Source of the DNA: Plasmopara viticola
Taxonomy: Eukaryota; Oomycota; Peronosporomycetes; Peronosporales; Peronosporaceae
NCBI GenBank assembly: GCA_001695595.3
Contig: MBPM02000050.1
Span: 544,262 to 608,261 of the forward strand
Direction: 5' to 3'
Length of the DNA stretch: 64,000 nucleotides
The notes under the pieces: generated by a model
Database searches by the model: none
The model's input: only the letters and a program-made list of their open reading frames with translations
Told to the model about the DNA's origin: nothing
Shown: in pieces, positions 7,676 through 18,929 of the stretch
How positions within the stretch are numbered: the first letter of the stretch is position 1
How the letters are laid out: each line of letters opens with the position of its first letter
Position numbers and translations under genes: made by a program

Positions 7676-9441
7676 GGACTGGATGAAACAAGTGCTCCTG
7701 AAGAAATGGACTCACGTCGAACCAAGCGACAATCTCGTATGCAAACAGGATCTAGCGTTGTTCGAGAAGCTCATGCTTCCGAAGACGAAAACACAGACTC
7801 AACTTCACCGACATTCTGGCATGCGAGTGTAAACGCTGTCGAAGCTTACGACTTATCCGAGCCAACCACTTATCAAGAAGCTATAAGTGGACCTGATCAG
7901 CTTCATTGGCGCAAAGCCATTCATGCGGAACTTGATTCAATGCGGCTTCGTCAAGTCTTTCGAGCTGCAAAGTTGTCATCAGGACTTCAAGATATCGGAA
8001 CTGAGTGGGTTTTTAAGATCAAGCGAAAGGCCGACGGCTCAATTGAGGAATACAAGGCTCGACTCGTGGCAAAGGGTTTTCGACAAAAATACGGAATCGA
8101 CTATACAAAAACGTTTTCGCCTGTGGTCAAGTACGTGAAGTTACGGATGGTCATCGCTTTGACGAAGTACTTCGAGTGGCCACTTGATCAATTGGACGTT
8201 GTGACAGCTTTTCTGTATGGAAGGATGAAGGAAGTTGTCTACTGCACTTCAACAGAAGGAGTTGAACTTGACAAAGAATTTGACTGTCTTGCACTCGACA
8301 AGGCAATTTATGGTCTGAAACAAGCTTCTTGCGTATGGAACGAAACTTTCGATGAGTTTGTGTGCTCGATTGGATATCAAGTTTCAGACTTCGATCCGTG
8401 CCTTTACATCAAGGTCTCGAGCAACGGCTGCGCACTACTTCTGTTATATGTCGATGAAGTCTTGATTACCGGGAGTTCAACAGCATTGATTGTGAATACG
8501 AAAATTGCCTTAAGGAATCGCTTTGAGATGATCGATAGTAGCAAGTGCGCGTTCATCCTGGGCATTGAGCTTGTAGACAACGACAACGGCAGTGTTATAA
8601 TGCGTCAACGGCGATACATCAACGACATTCTCAAGCGATTAGGTATGGATGATTGCAAGTCAGTTATAAGTTCAACAGACATTAGCACAAAGCTTGTGCC
8701 AAGCAATTCTCCAACCAAGGTCAAAGCGCCATTTCGAGAAGCGGTCGGAGCTCTAATGCGTCTGACGACAGCGACGCGGCCGGACATTGCGTTTGCAGTT
8801 GGCTACGTATCACGGTTTATGGAAAACCCACAGATTGAGCATTGGACTGCAGTCAAGCGTATATTTCGCTGTCTGCAAGGTACAAAGTCTCACGCAATCT
8901 GAATTCAGCCTGGCAGCAACGTCAATCTTTGTGGATAATCGGACGCTGATTGGGCAGGTGATCATACCGACCGCAAGTCGACTTCTATATTCGCTTTTAT
9001 ATTGATGAGTGCTCCATTGAGCTGGGGAAGTAAAAAGCAGTCAAGTGTTTCGTTGTCAACCAGCGAAGCTGAGTACATTGCTCTAAGCTTAGCGGTTCAA
9101 GAAGGAAGTGGGTTCATCGCTTACTGTGCGAGATTCTGGATGCGGCAGGTGAGCCTGGACCGGAGCTCAAGATTCTTGGTGACAACCAGTCTTGCCTCAA
9201 GATGACCAAGAATCCTGTCAATCACAGCCGAGCCAAACATATCGACATCAAGTACCATCACATTCGCGACGAAGTCAAGCGTGGCAAAATACATCTTGAA
9301 TATTGCGAGACCGAAAACATGCTGGCGGACATTATGACAAAAGGCTTACCAGGACCGCGCCACAAGATCATGACAGCGGCCCTTGGCATACAAGCCGGTT
9401 CATATCGAGGGGGCGTATTGAGGGTTATGGGTTTCAGGTAA
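7676..9441 (+). pseudogene. E4 reverse transcriptase-RNase H (broken)
   Basis: An open frame to 8902 encodes the integrase-RT linker (RRTKRQSR), RT ([58 protein letters not shown]) and the active-site box. That box reads YVDE, not YVDD (8447-8458), so a metal-binding Asp is lost. After a TGA at 8900 the RNase H region is frameshifted: SWGSKKQSSVSLSTSEAEYIAL lies in another frame near 9010-9090. The last part (MTKNPVNHSRAKHIDIKYHH, ENMLADIMTKGLPGPRHK) is readable from 9202. The frame continues over the polypurine tract into the LTR. Confidence 0.87.
9407..9415 (+). other. E4 polypurine tract
   Basis: GAGGGGGCG lies directly before the LTR start TATTGAGGG. It is coding in the RNase H frame (RGGV). 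Plus-strand DNA priming site by position. Confidence 0.75.
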
Positions 9442-9538
9442 CGTACACAATCCGACCCGGTCCAATCCGAACCTCGGTTCAACACAGTTCTTACTTTTTA
9501 CGGCTTAAGGTAATTACGTTATGTTTACGAGTAGTAAG
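9416..9538 (+). repeat. E4 3' LTR fragment
   Basis: The first 120 or so bases of a family 2 LTR (TATTGAGGGTTATGGG..., then the taattacgttatg block), with a small deletion and then a break at the E5 LTR. The downstream half, including the promoter and AACA end, is missing. Confidence 0.8.
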
Positions 9539-9817
9539 TGATGAAAAGGTCGTAGTGAGCACTTGTTGGTAGAATGCAAAGTTAATATATTTAAAGGTCC
9601 TTAGTTCGCAACTACATGCTACCACTGAGCCAATGATTTATCTAAGCCAATCAGAACGACTCACCATCCGGGCGCAATCACCTTCCCATCCCAAAGTCGA
9701 TCTTTTGCCCATCTTGAACCCGCTCCTTCAAGCAGTCATCAACTGATTGCAGATACCGGTACTTACCGATAAGCAGTCGCTGGTCGAGGCGTTTCTTTGT
9801 CAATATCTTCGACAACA
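9539..9817 (-). repeat. E5 3' LTR (279 bp)
   Basis: Pairs with 18499-18799 (same atgaaaaggtcg start and tttctttgtcaatatcttc end). It has one 22-bp GC-rich unit where its partner has two, which accounts for the 22-bp length difference. Several substitutions separate the pair. Confidence 0.85.
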
Positions 9818-11143
9818 CTTCCACTCGACTCGACAGCATTTTGTCCTTGTATGCCAAGTCGGCTTCGAAGCATAGCAAATTGTGGTGCAGATATCGGCTT
9901 GGTCATGAAGTCGGCCAGCATGTCCGACGTTGAAATGTATTAAAGCGAAACTTGGCCGTCTTTAACCTTTTCGCGAACAAAGTGATAGCGTATGTCGATA
10001 TGCTTGGTACGCTTGTGGAACTCCGGATTCTTGGCCAACGCAATCGATCCCTGATTATTTTCGAATATCTTGACCGCTTCATCATGAGCCATTTCCCCGA
10101 TTTCGCACAGAAAGAACTTAAGCCAAACTGCTTCTTGGGTAGCTTCGGAAAGCGCCATGTATTCCGCCTCGGTTGATGACAACGCAACTGTTCGCTGTTT
10201 CTTGCTTCGCCAGCTAATGCATCCGCCGTTCATCATGAATGCATATCCACTTGTACTCTTTCTTGAGCCAACGTCACCAGCCCAGTCCGCATCCGAATAG
10301 CCTTGAAGCTTTTTGTTGCTGTCCGCTCGAAACACGATGCCATGAGTCTGTGTACCTTGTATATATCGGAATACTCTCTTGAGTGCCTGCCAATGAGTAG
10401 GGCACGGGTCCGCCGCGAATTGACTTAGTGTTCCAACGGCTGCTGCAAGATCCGGGCGTGTGCCGACCATCAAATACATTAAACAGCCGACCGCATTTCG
10501 GTAGGGAACATTTGCCATGGTTTTGTGATGCTTGCAACCTCCTTCGCACATGGCCTTGGTAAGCTTGAGACCCGGTTCCTGAGGCGTCTTTACAGGATTG
10601 CTGTTATCCATTTTAAACTTCTTTAGAATATCACCCGCAAACTTGGACTGCCTCACGATCATCTTTCCAGCTTTAAAATCTTGTTCAATTTCCATGCCGA
10701 GAAAATACTTGAGCTGGTCCATGTCTGTCATTTCGAACCGATCACTTAGCGCTTGCTTGGTGTCGTGAAGCAATGTCGAGCTGTTGCTTGCAAGAATGAG
10801 ATCGTCGACGTAAAGCGCAATGAAGATCGTGTTTTTGCCGTCACACCTTAAATAGATGCAGTGGTCGGACACGCTCTTTTTGAACTTGAGTCGAAGCATG
10901 AAGTCGTCAATAGTTTTATTCCACATACGCGGCGACTGCTTCAATCCGTAAAGAGATCGCTCAAGCTTGCAAACGAAATCCGGGCATTTTTAATCGACAA
11001 ATCCATCGGACTGGGTCATGTAGATGTCCTCATCAAGAAGTCCATTCAAAACGCAGTCTTGACATCCATTTGATGGACAGTAAGGCTGTACTTGGCTGCC
11101 AGACTAAGCAGAATTCGAATCGAAGTGAACTTGGCCACTGGCG
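9818..11143 (-). pseudogene. E5 reverse transcriptase C-terminus and RNase H (broken)
   Basis: A 334-codon frame (9940-10944) encodes [10 protein letters not shown], then YVDD at 10801-10812 ([13 protein letters not shown]), and the RT thumb with FEMTDMDQLKYFLGMEIEQD. RNase H follows (YSDADWAGDVGSRKSTSGYA, ALSSTEAEYMALSEATQEA, KHIDIRYHFVREKVKDG). A TAA ends it at 9938-9940 just short of the usual tail, and another TAA lies near 10991 in GFVD*KCPDFVCKL. The tract cttccactc before the LTR is the presumed polypurine tract. E6 interrupts at [10 protein letters not shown]. Confidence 0.87.
11139..11143. repeat. E6 target-site duplication, left copy (tggcg)
   Basis: tggcg at 11139-11143 is repeated at 15862-15866. 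Joining the E5 sequence across one copy restores ccactggcgcaaacg within RT. A 5-bp duplication is the usual length for copia integrases. Confidence 0.9.
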
Positions 11144-11454
11144 TAATGGAAAGGTCACTTGAGCGGTCGTTGGCAAAATGCAAAGTAAATATATTTAATG
11201 GTCCTTAGTTCGCAACCACATGTTACCTCTAAGCCAATGATTTATCTAAGCCAATTAGAATGACTCACCATCCGGGCGCAATCATCTTCCCATCCCGAAA
11301 CCGATCTTTTGTCCATCTTGAACCCGCTCCCTGAGTCAGTCATCAACTGATTGCAGATACCGGTTTTTACCGGTATGAAGTCGCTAGTCGAGGCGTTACT
11401 TTCACGGCATCTTCGACAACACCAGTATCTTGTCGAGGCGCATTCTTGTCAACA
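11144..11454 (-). repeat. E6 3' LTR (311 bp)
   Basis: On the minus strand it runs TGTTGACAAG...CCATTA. The TSD shows the TTA belongs to the LTR, so the end is TG...TA and not TG...CA. It contains the inverted repeat ATACCGGT-TTTT-ACCGGTAT, one 22-bp unit and the paired CCAAT boxes. It carries about 33 extra bases beyond the usual caaca end point. Confidence 0.9.
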
Positions 11455-12437
11455 CTCCCACTCGACTCGGCAGTCCTTGAACCTTGTATCCCAAGCATGT
11501 TGCGAAGAAACTCAAACTGCACAGCTGGGATTGGCTTGGTCATCATGTCCGCCTTCATGTCTTTAGTCGAACAGTATTGCAGGACTACTTGACCATCTTC
11601 AACCTTCTCTCGAACAAAGTGATAGCGAATGTCGATGTGCTTGGTACGCTTGTGGAACTCGGGGTTCTTGGCAAGCGCAATCGAACCTTGATTGTCTTCG
11701 TAAATCTTGACAGGCTCGTTGCTCTTCATTTCACCAAGCTCGCATAGGAATGCTTAAAGCCAAATCGCCTCTTAAACAGCTTCTGTCAGCGCCATGTAAG
11801 CTGCCTCCGTTGACGAGAGCGCAACCGTTCTTTGTTTCTTGCTTCTCCAGCTGATGCACCCTGAGTTCATTGTAAACGCGTAACCACTTGTACTTCGTCG
11901 AGTATCAGCATCGCCAGCCCAGTCCGCGTCAGAAAAACCTTGCAGCTTGTCCTTGCTTGATTTGTCGAACTTGATTCCATGTGTAGTCGTGCCTTGAATG
12001 TACCGAAACACGCGCTTGAGAGCTTGCCAATGCGTAGGGCATGGATCAGCAGCAAATTGAGAAAGAACTTCCACTGCAGCGGCGAGGTCCGGCCGCGTCC
12101 CGACCATGAGATACATGAGGCACCCAACCGCATTTCGGTACGGAACATTTGCCATCGTTGTACTGTGCTGGCAGCCGCCCTCGCACATTGTCTTCGTCAG
12201 CTTGAGGCCAGATTCTTGGGGTGTCTTGACCGGGTTGCTGTTCACCATGCCGAACCTCGTCAAAATGTCTTTGGCGAACTTGGTCTGACGCATTGCCACA
12301 ATACCAGCAGAACGATCCTGTTCAATTTCGATGCCCAGAAAATACTTGAGATCACCTAAGTCAGTCATTTCGAAACGCTCGCTTAATGCTTGCTTAGTTG
12401 ACTTGAGCATCCTGTCGTCACTGCTCGCGAGAACCAA
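11367..12437 (-). pseudogene. E6 RT end and RNase H (two frames)
   Basis: 12437-11772 encodes the RT thumb (FEMTDLGDLKYFLGIEIEQD), then SPNPVKTPQES-like sequence and RNase H (FSDADWAGDADTRRSTSGYA, ALSSTEAAYMALTEAV). It then hits a stop in the usual TEAAQEA. 11729-11367 continues (SIALAKNPEFHKRTKHIDIR, MKADMMTKPIPAVQFE, SSGSVDKN) and ends inside the LTR with TPRLATSYR. The A in STEAAYMA replaces E of STEAEYMA, normally an RNase H core residue. Confidence 0.85.
11455..11463 (-). other. E6 polypurine tract
   Basis: GAGTGGGAG directly before the LTR start TGTTG. It is read in frame as part of SSGS near the Pol C-terminus. The same tract precedes the 3' LTR in E12 and, with small changes, in E5, E7 and E14. 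Confidence 0.75.
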
Positions 12438-14338
12438 TCATCAACGTAAAGAGCCACAAAAATCATGTGCTGGTCATCTCGCTTCACGTACACACAGTGA
12501 TCGGCTTCGCACTTTTTGAATCCCAGCATAATCATGAACTTGTCAATCGTCTGATTCCACATACGAGGTGACTGTTTTAATCCGTAAAGCGACCGCTTGA
12601 GCTGACAAACATGATCTGGCTGGCGTTCGTCCTCGTAACTTTGTGGCTGAACCATGTAAATGTCTTCATCGAGAGACCCGTTTAAGAAAGCTGTCTTGAC
12701 ATCCATCTGGTGCACTTTAAGTCCGTACTTGGCTGTCAAACTGAGGAGAATCCGAATTGAAGTAAATTTGACCACCGGTGCAAATGTTTCATCAAAGTCG
12801 ATACCGTGCTTTTGCGAAAATCCTTTGGCGACAAGTCGAGCCTTGAATCGCTCGATCCCTCCTGCTTGATTCCCTTTGACTCGAAACACCCATCGACAGC
12901 CAATAGCTTTTCGTCCCCGAGGCAACGGCACCAACGACCACGTCTTGTTTTTGCGGAGGGAGTCGATTTCCGAGTCGCATGCCCCTTTCCACTTGGCCGC
13001 GTTGCTAGATTCCATTGCCGACTTGTACGTAGTTGGCACTTCTCCCACTGAATCTACAACAAAGGCCGCTTCGAAATCGCCATCCCCGTGAGCCACTGCT
13101 GACATCTCGTCCAGTGACATCTGTGGTAGGCCTCGGCGCTTGGGCCTTGGGGAGTCTGCAACCTTCTCTAGCGATCGCGACCGCTGAATACGCTTGCTTC
13201 CTGGTTCGACCTCCACATCCGGAGCCGAAACTTCTTCTTGCTCGCAATCAGTCCCATTAGAATCTGCCGAACAATCGCTTGCATCATCTTGAATAATCAC
13301 TTCATTGCTGTCATAACTTCGTCTCCCACTGTCGAAGACATCCTCCATGAACTGTGCGCCGCGGCTCACAAGTACTCGACCACTCACAATTTCTTCAAAG
13401 CGGTACGCTTTTTCGTGATCCGAGTAACCAAGAAATCGACACCGCACCGATCGAGCATCAAACTTGGTCCGTTTTTCCTTCGGCACTTGAACGTACGCGT
13501 GGCAACCAAAAACCTTAAGGTTTGCCAGAAGCGGTTTCTTGCCGGTCCAAATTTGATGAGGTGACATGTCGGACTTGATGGCGCGCGTTGGGCACCGATT
13601 CCGTAGGAAAGTGGCAGTCATGACTGCTCCACCCCAGTAAGACTTCGGCAAGTTGGCGTGCTCTAACATACAGCGAGCACATTCCACAAGCGTCCGATTC
13701 ATTCGCTTTGCAACGCCATTTAGCTGGTGTGTGTACGGCGGTGTCAATTTCTGTACAATACCACGCTCTGCACAGAACGTCGTCATGGCGCCGTTCACGT
13801 ATTCTCCGCCATTATCGCAACGAAGTGTCTTGACGCGGCGGCAAGTTTGGTTTTCCGCTAGCGCAACAAATCCTGCAAACTTGTCGGATACTTCAGACTT
13901 GTTTCTGAGCAAAGAGACAACGCAAAAATGCGACTTTTCGTCAGCAAATGTAACGAAATAGCGCTTGCCTACAAACGTTGGTGATTGCATGGGACCGCAC
14001 ACGTCGCTGTGAATAGTCTCCAACACGTGTTTGGCACGACTTGGGGAGGAGTTCATAAAGTTCACCCGCGTCTGTTTGCCCAGCGTCTGTTTGCCCAGCG
14101 CACAGCCCTCGCATGTTTCCCACTGAGTAGCTGTCTTGAGGTTGATACCAATTCCATACTTCTTCTTGACAATGGCATCTAGACCGCCGTGACCAATGTG
14201 GCCAAGTCGAAGGTGCCAGAGGTACGACGTGGTGTCCCCATGGCATCCTGACGAACTTGTCACATTAGCTGCGTCAATATGACAGGCGTCATGCAGAGCC
14301 TGAACAAACCCTTGCCTCCGCGAGCACCAAGCTTCCAA
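12383..14338 (-). pseudogene. E6 integrase and reverse transcriptase (651 codons, broken at both ends)
   Basis: Holds the integrase zinc domain ([21 protein letters not shown]), HSDVCGPM and [11 protein letters not shown], but the third catalytic site reads [11 protein letters not shown]: Glu is Lys. A 12-base duplication doubles LGKQT (near 14080-14100). The linker carries [14 protein letters not shown] follows ([42 protein letters not shown]) up to YVDD at 12437-12448. A frameshift then turns the box into YVDDWFSR and the ORF ends at 12383. At the other end the frame is offset from gag near 14300. Confidence 0.87.
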
Positions 14339-15546
14339 CGGACACCTTTAGCTTCGGCAAAACATCCATCGCGCTCAAACGTGACCGGGACAACATCCTT
14401 CGTAAAGCGTCCAACGGAAAAAAGATTGCGCGAAAGCTTTGGGATGTGCCACACTGTAGTAAGCACACCCTTCTTGAGTCCGCGCGGAGTAGCCATAGAC
14501 ATAACAATGTCACCCGTGCCCACTGCCTGAACCACTCCATCATCTGCAAGATGCACGTCCACCGGTGAGATTGTCTTGTAATTTTTCATGTACTCTCGCG
14601 AGTACGTCATGTGCTGCGTCGCACCCGAGTCGACCAGCCACACAGAACTTGACTTGGTGGTACTCCCACCAACCGAAAACAAAAATTCGCCAGAGTAATC
14701 CTCACTCTGCGCGACATTAGCGCGTTGCGTCCTTTGACGCTCTCCATTCTCTCGAATTCGAGCCGGACATTTTGCGATCCAGTGCCCTTGCTCGCCACAG
14801 TAGTGGCAGGTACTCGTGGGCTTCATTGAGACTTGTCGTCCCTTGCGCCGTCCATTGTCCGCTGACACGAATGCTTGCACCTGACCGTGCACGGCTCCAT
14901 CGACGCCGCCATCGTGTTCCTTGCGCTTCATATCCTCGTGAAGCAGCCGAGACGTCACAAGCTCCCAAGACAGCGAGTCGGCTCTTGACTCCAATGCTGT
15001 AATGAGAAATGCGAACGATTCACTGAGACTTGCAAGAAGCGTGATCACCAGGTCGTCCTCGCTTACTGGAGCACCAACCGCGTCGAGCTGCTCCGCTAGA
15101 GTCTTCATCTTGTTGATATGCGCGAGCACATCCTCACCTTCTTCCATCTTGGCCGTGAAGAAACGACGACGAAGAAAGAGCTTATTGGCCAAACTCTTCT
15201 TCTCGAAATGTCCCTCGAGCCTTGACCATGCATCGTGCGCACCACTCGACGAGCGAACCAACGGCAATTGCGAATCCTCCATCGCAAGGCAGATGATTGC
15301 CATCGCCTTGCGAGACTTGCGCTTGAAGTTGTTCTGATCCGACGGCGTAACAAAATGTTCCAGCTTGGTCTCTCCGCTGACCACCTCCCACAGATCGCGC
15401 TCCTCCAACACCATCTGCATCTTGAACTTCCACGTGTGAAAATTCGTTCCGTCGAACTTGTCGATGCGAGAGGTCGTAGCTGAGGCGGCGTCCATTGCGA
15501 AGGCGTAGTTGGTGTCTGGGGCAGAGGTTGCGGGGCTTGGGCTCAT
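14260..15546 (-). pseudogene. E6 Gag-protease (428 codons, frameshifted at the end)
   Basis: Starts at the ATG in the primer-binding site (MSPSPATSAPDTNYAFAM). Gag has FDGTNFHTWKFKMQMVLEER, zinc knuckle CHYCGEQGHWIAKC, protease WLVDSGATQHMTYS and the downstream ADDGVVQAVGTGD region. The frame is lost after LFRLCMTPV (near 14280), next to the 651-codon integrase-RT frame. Otherwise intact, so Gag itself could still be made. Confidence 0.88.
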
Positions 15547-15550
15547 AACC

Positions 15551-15861
15551 TAATGGAAAGGTCACTTGAGCGGTCGTTGGCAAAATGCAAAGTAAATATA
15601 TTTAATGGTCTTTAGTTCGCAAGTACATGCTACATCTAAGCCAATGATTTATCTAAGCCAATTAGAATGACTCACCATCCGGGCGCAATCATCTTCCCAT
15701 CCCGAAACCGATCTTTTGTCCATCTTGAACCCGCTCCCTGAGTCAGTCATCAACTGATTGCAGATACCGGTTTTTACCGGTATGAAGTCGCTAGTCGAGG
15801 CGTTACTTTCCCGGCATCTTCGACAACACCAGTATCTTGTCGAGGCGCATTCTTGTCAACA
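15551..15861 (-). repeat. E6 5' LTR (311 bp)
   Basis: Same ends and length as the 3' LTR, with about 6 substitutions. Abuts the primer-binding site GGTTATGAGCCC at 15539-15550 and, on the other side, the right TSD copy at 15862-15866. Confidence 0.9.
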
Positions 15862-18494
15862 TGGCGCAAACGTTTCTTCATAGTCGACGCCATGCTTTTG
15901 TGAAAATCCCTTGGCCACCAAACGCGCCTTGTACCGCTCGATTTCGCCAATTTGATTTTCCTTGAGTCGAAACACCCATCTGTTACCTATAGCTTTGCGA
16001 CGTTTGGTAATGGCACGAGTGTCCAGGTCTTGTTCTTGCGTAGTGATTCTATTTCCGAGTCGCACGCTTCCTTCCACTTGGCTGCGTCATTTGATTCCAT
16101 TGCCGAGCTGTACGATGTCGGCATTTCCCCCACTGAATCAACAACGTACGCAGCTTCAAAATCCTGGGCTGCAGCGGACATCTCTGCAAGACCTTGGCAA
16201 TGACTTTTACGCTTGGACCGAGGAACTTCTGTAACTTGTTCTAGCGACTTCGCACGCTGGTGTCGCTTGCCTAACGGGTCATCAAAGTCAAAATTCTCCG
16301 CTGGGTCTTCTACTTCATGATCTGTTTCGTCATTCGGTGTTGCATCCTGCTGTGGTTCTTCGTCATCTTGAATAACAACTTCACTACAACCATATTTGAC
16401 GAGTTTTCCACCGTCAAAGGTGTCTTCCATGAACTGTGCGTTTCGGCTCACAAGCACTCGACCGCTCAAAACGATACGCTTTCTCGTGCTCGCTGTATCC
16501 AAGAAACCGACATCGCACCAAACAAGCATCAAACTTGGATCGTTTTTCTTTCGGCACGTGTACGTAAGCATGGCAACCAAAGACTTTGAGATTGCCAAGG
16601 TTTCTTGCCAGTCCAAAGTTGATGTAGCGACTTGTCGTGGCTAACAGCGCGTGTTGGGCGCCGGTTTCGAAGGAAAGTTGCGGTCATTACAGCCTCACCC
16701 CAATACGCTTTATTGAGACTAGCATGCTCAAGCATACACCGAGCACACTCAACCAAAGTTCGGTTCATGCGCTCGGCAACACCATAAAGCTGAGGGGTGT
16801 ATGGAGGCGTGAACTTCTGCACAATGCCACGGTCAGCATGAAACTTGGCCAACACTCCTGACGTGTATTCGCCACCGTTGTCGCTTCGAAGCACCTTGAC
16901 CCGCTTATTCGTCTGCTGTTTCGCGTAAGCAACGAACTTAGCGAACTTGTCAGCCACTTCCGATTTATTTCGAAGCAGATAAACTGCACAGAAGTGCGAC
17001 TTGTCATCTATGAAAGTGACAAAATATCGCTTGCCACTGTGTGTTGGGGTCCGCATTGGACCACACACATCACTGTGAATGACATCAAGCACATCTTTTG
17101 CTCGGTTGGGCGACGAATTCATGTATGTTGCTTAAGTTTGCTTTCCCAATGCGCACCCATCACAAAGCTCCCACTGCTTTACTGACGGAATGTCAATGCC
17201 AGTGCCGTTACCCTTTTTGACGATGGCTTCTAGGCCGCCATGGCCAATATGACCAAGTCGAAGGTGCCAGAGGTACGAATTGGTGTCCCCAACGCAGCCG
17301 TTCGAGCTTGCCATATTGACCTCGTCTGGTGACTGGACCCACGTCTTTTGTAAAGCGTCCAGCCGAAAATAAGTTTCGCGTTAGCTTCGGGGTATGCCAC
17401 ACGTTCGTGAGCACTCCTTTTCTCACTCCACGCGAAGTCGTCATCGACATTGTAATGTCACCAGTTCCAGTTGCCTGAACGACACCGTCATCGGCAAGAT
17501 GGACATCAACTGGTGCGATCTTGGTATAGTTTTTCATGAAGTCATTCGTGAAGGTCATATGCTGCGTCGCACGTGAGTCGACCAGCCACACGTTACTCGT
17601 CTTGACGGCTCCCACGCTGCCGCCACCTGAAAATAGGTAGTCACCAGAGTCTTCTTCACTTTGTGCTACGTGAGCTCGTTGCGGCTTCTGCCGCTCGGCG
17701 TTCTCGCGGATTTGCACCGGGCACTTGGCAATTCAATGTCCGTGCTCCCCACAGTAGTGACATGCGCTTGTCTTAGCAGGAGCTTGCCGTCCCTTGCGCC
17801 GTCCGTTGTCGCTTGTCTTAAACGCTTGAACTTGGCCTGGCGCGCCGCCTTCAGTGCTACCGCCTTGTTCTTTGCGTTTTATCTCTTCATGCGACAGGCG
17901 CGACGTCACGAGCTCCCACGTCAGCGTGTCAGAACGCGACTCCAGCGCCGTGATGAGATACTGGTCCGAATCACTCAGACTTCCAAGAAGCGTGATTACC
18001 AGGTCGTCCTCACTCACCGGAGCGCCCACCGCGTCTAGCTGCTCAGCTAGTGTCTTGAGCTTGTTGATGTGCTCGAGCACACCGTCGCCATCCTCCACCA
18101 TCGTTGTGAAGAACCTGCGACGAAGAAAGCGCTTATTCGACAAGCTCCTCTCGAAGTGTCCCTCCTACCTTGACCACGCATCGTACGCATCCTTGGCCGA
18201 GCAAACCAGCGGCAGCTGCGAGTCCTCCATGGCAAGGCAGATGATGGCCATAGCCTTGCGGGACTTGCGCTTGTACGTGCTTTGATCCAACTGCGTAAGA
18301 CAGTGCTCGTACTTGATCTCACCGCTCGTGACCTCCCACAGATCGCGCTCTTCCAGCACCATTTGCATCTTGAACTTCCACGTATGGAAGTTCGTTCCGT
18401 CGAACTTGTTGATACGCGAGGGTGCAGTGACGTCCATGGCGAGGGCTTGGTCGTTGTCGGAGAACAGGGCAGAGTGTGCGGGGCTTGGGCTCAT
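15862..18494 (-). pseudogene. E5 gag-protease-integrase-RT start (multiply broken)
   Basis: Reads MSPSPAHSALFSDNDQALAM, then FDGTNFHTWKFKM, a zinc knuckle (CHYCGEHGH), protease VDSRATQHM (the Gly of DSG is Arg), integrase [29 protein letters not shown] and [11 protein letters not shown]. The RT start follows ([14 protein letters not shown]). Stops or shifts occur near 18160 (gag), 17735 (TGA after the zinc knuckle), about 17330 (deletion), about 17130, about 16600 and about 16470. The polyprotein cannot be made. The DSG-to-DSR change would by itself affect protease. Confidence 0.85.
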
Positions 18495-18498
18495 AACC

Positions 18499-18799
18499 AG
18501 ATGAAAAGGTCGAAGTGAGCACTTGTTGGTAGAATGCAAAGTGAATATATGTAAAGGTCCTTAGTTCGCAACTACATGCTACCTCTAAGCCAATGATTTA
18601 TCTAAGCCAATCAGAACGACTCACCATCCGGGCGCAATCACCTTCCCATCCGGGCGCAATCATCTTTCCATCCCAAAGTCGATCTTTTGCCCATCTTGAA
18701 CCCGCTCCTTCAAGCAGTCATCAACTGATTGCAGATACCGGTACTTACCGATAAGCAGTCGCTGGTCGAGGCGTTTCTTTGTCAATATCTTCAACAACA
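18499..18799 (-). repeat. E5 5' LTR (301 bp)
   Basis: Adjacent to the primer-binding site at 18487-18498 (GGTTATGAGCCC with the gag ATG at 18494). It ends ...tcttcaacaaca at 18799 and abuts, without gap, an internal point of the E7 LTR. Confidence 0.85.
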
Positions 18800-18929
18800 C
18801 CATGCGCCTTTCCATGACGTCACTGTCGCTTGGTCGCACCGTCTACTGGTATCAATACCGGTAGCCTACCGGTCATGTACTGCTGGTCGAGACGTCATAC
18901 CTTCAGCACGAGGTACTTCATAAATAACA
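18800..18929 (-). repeat. E7 3' LTR fragment (130 bp)
   Basis: Matches 23208-23339 of the E7 5' LTR (ccatgcgcctttccatgacg start, ataaca end). The remaining about 180 bp, including the promoter, is missing. Polypurine tract GAGTAGGAG lies next to it at 18930-18938. Confidence 0.87.

Larger units (their letters stand above)
7674..9538 (+). mobile_element. E4: family 2 Copia element, 3' part, plus strand
   Basis: End of pol, polypurine tract and a truncated 3' LTR. The 5' half should lie left of the window because E3 (holding E2 and E1) is inserted at 7673/7674. The right end is cut where the E5 LTR starts, at about 9539. Confidence 0.88.
11144..15861 (-). mobile_element. E6: full-length family 1 Copia element (4718 bp) with TSD
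   Basis: Complete structure: two 311-bp LTRs, primer-binding site, gag-pol and polypurine tract, flanked by a perfect 5-bp TSD. The LTRs differ at about 6 of 311 positions by eye (near 2%), so the insertion is fairly recent. It lies in the RT of E5 in the same orientation. Several frame lesions make it non-autonomous. Confidence 0.94.
9539..18799 (-). mobile_element. E5: family 1 Copia element, split by E6
   Basis: Minus-strand element with a 3' LTR (9539-9817), pol end (9818-11143), nested E6 (11144-15861), the rest of gag-pol (15862-18494), and a 5' LTR (18499-18799). The flanks do not match. The left flank is an E4 LTR and the right flank an E7 LTR, with no 5-bp target duplication visible. 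The element was therefore rearranged after insertion, or recombined with another copy. Confidence 0.88.
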
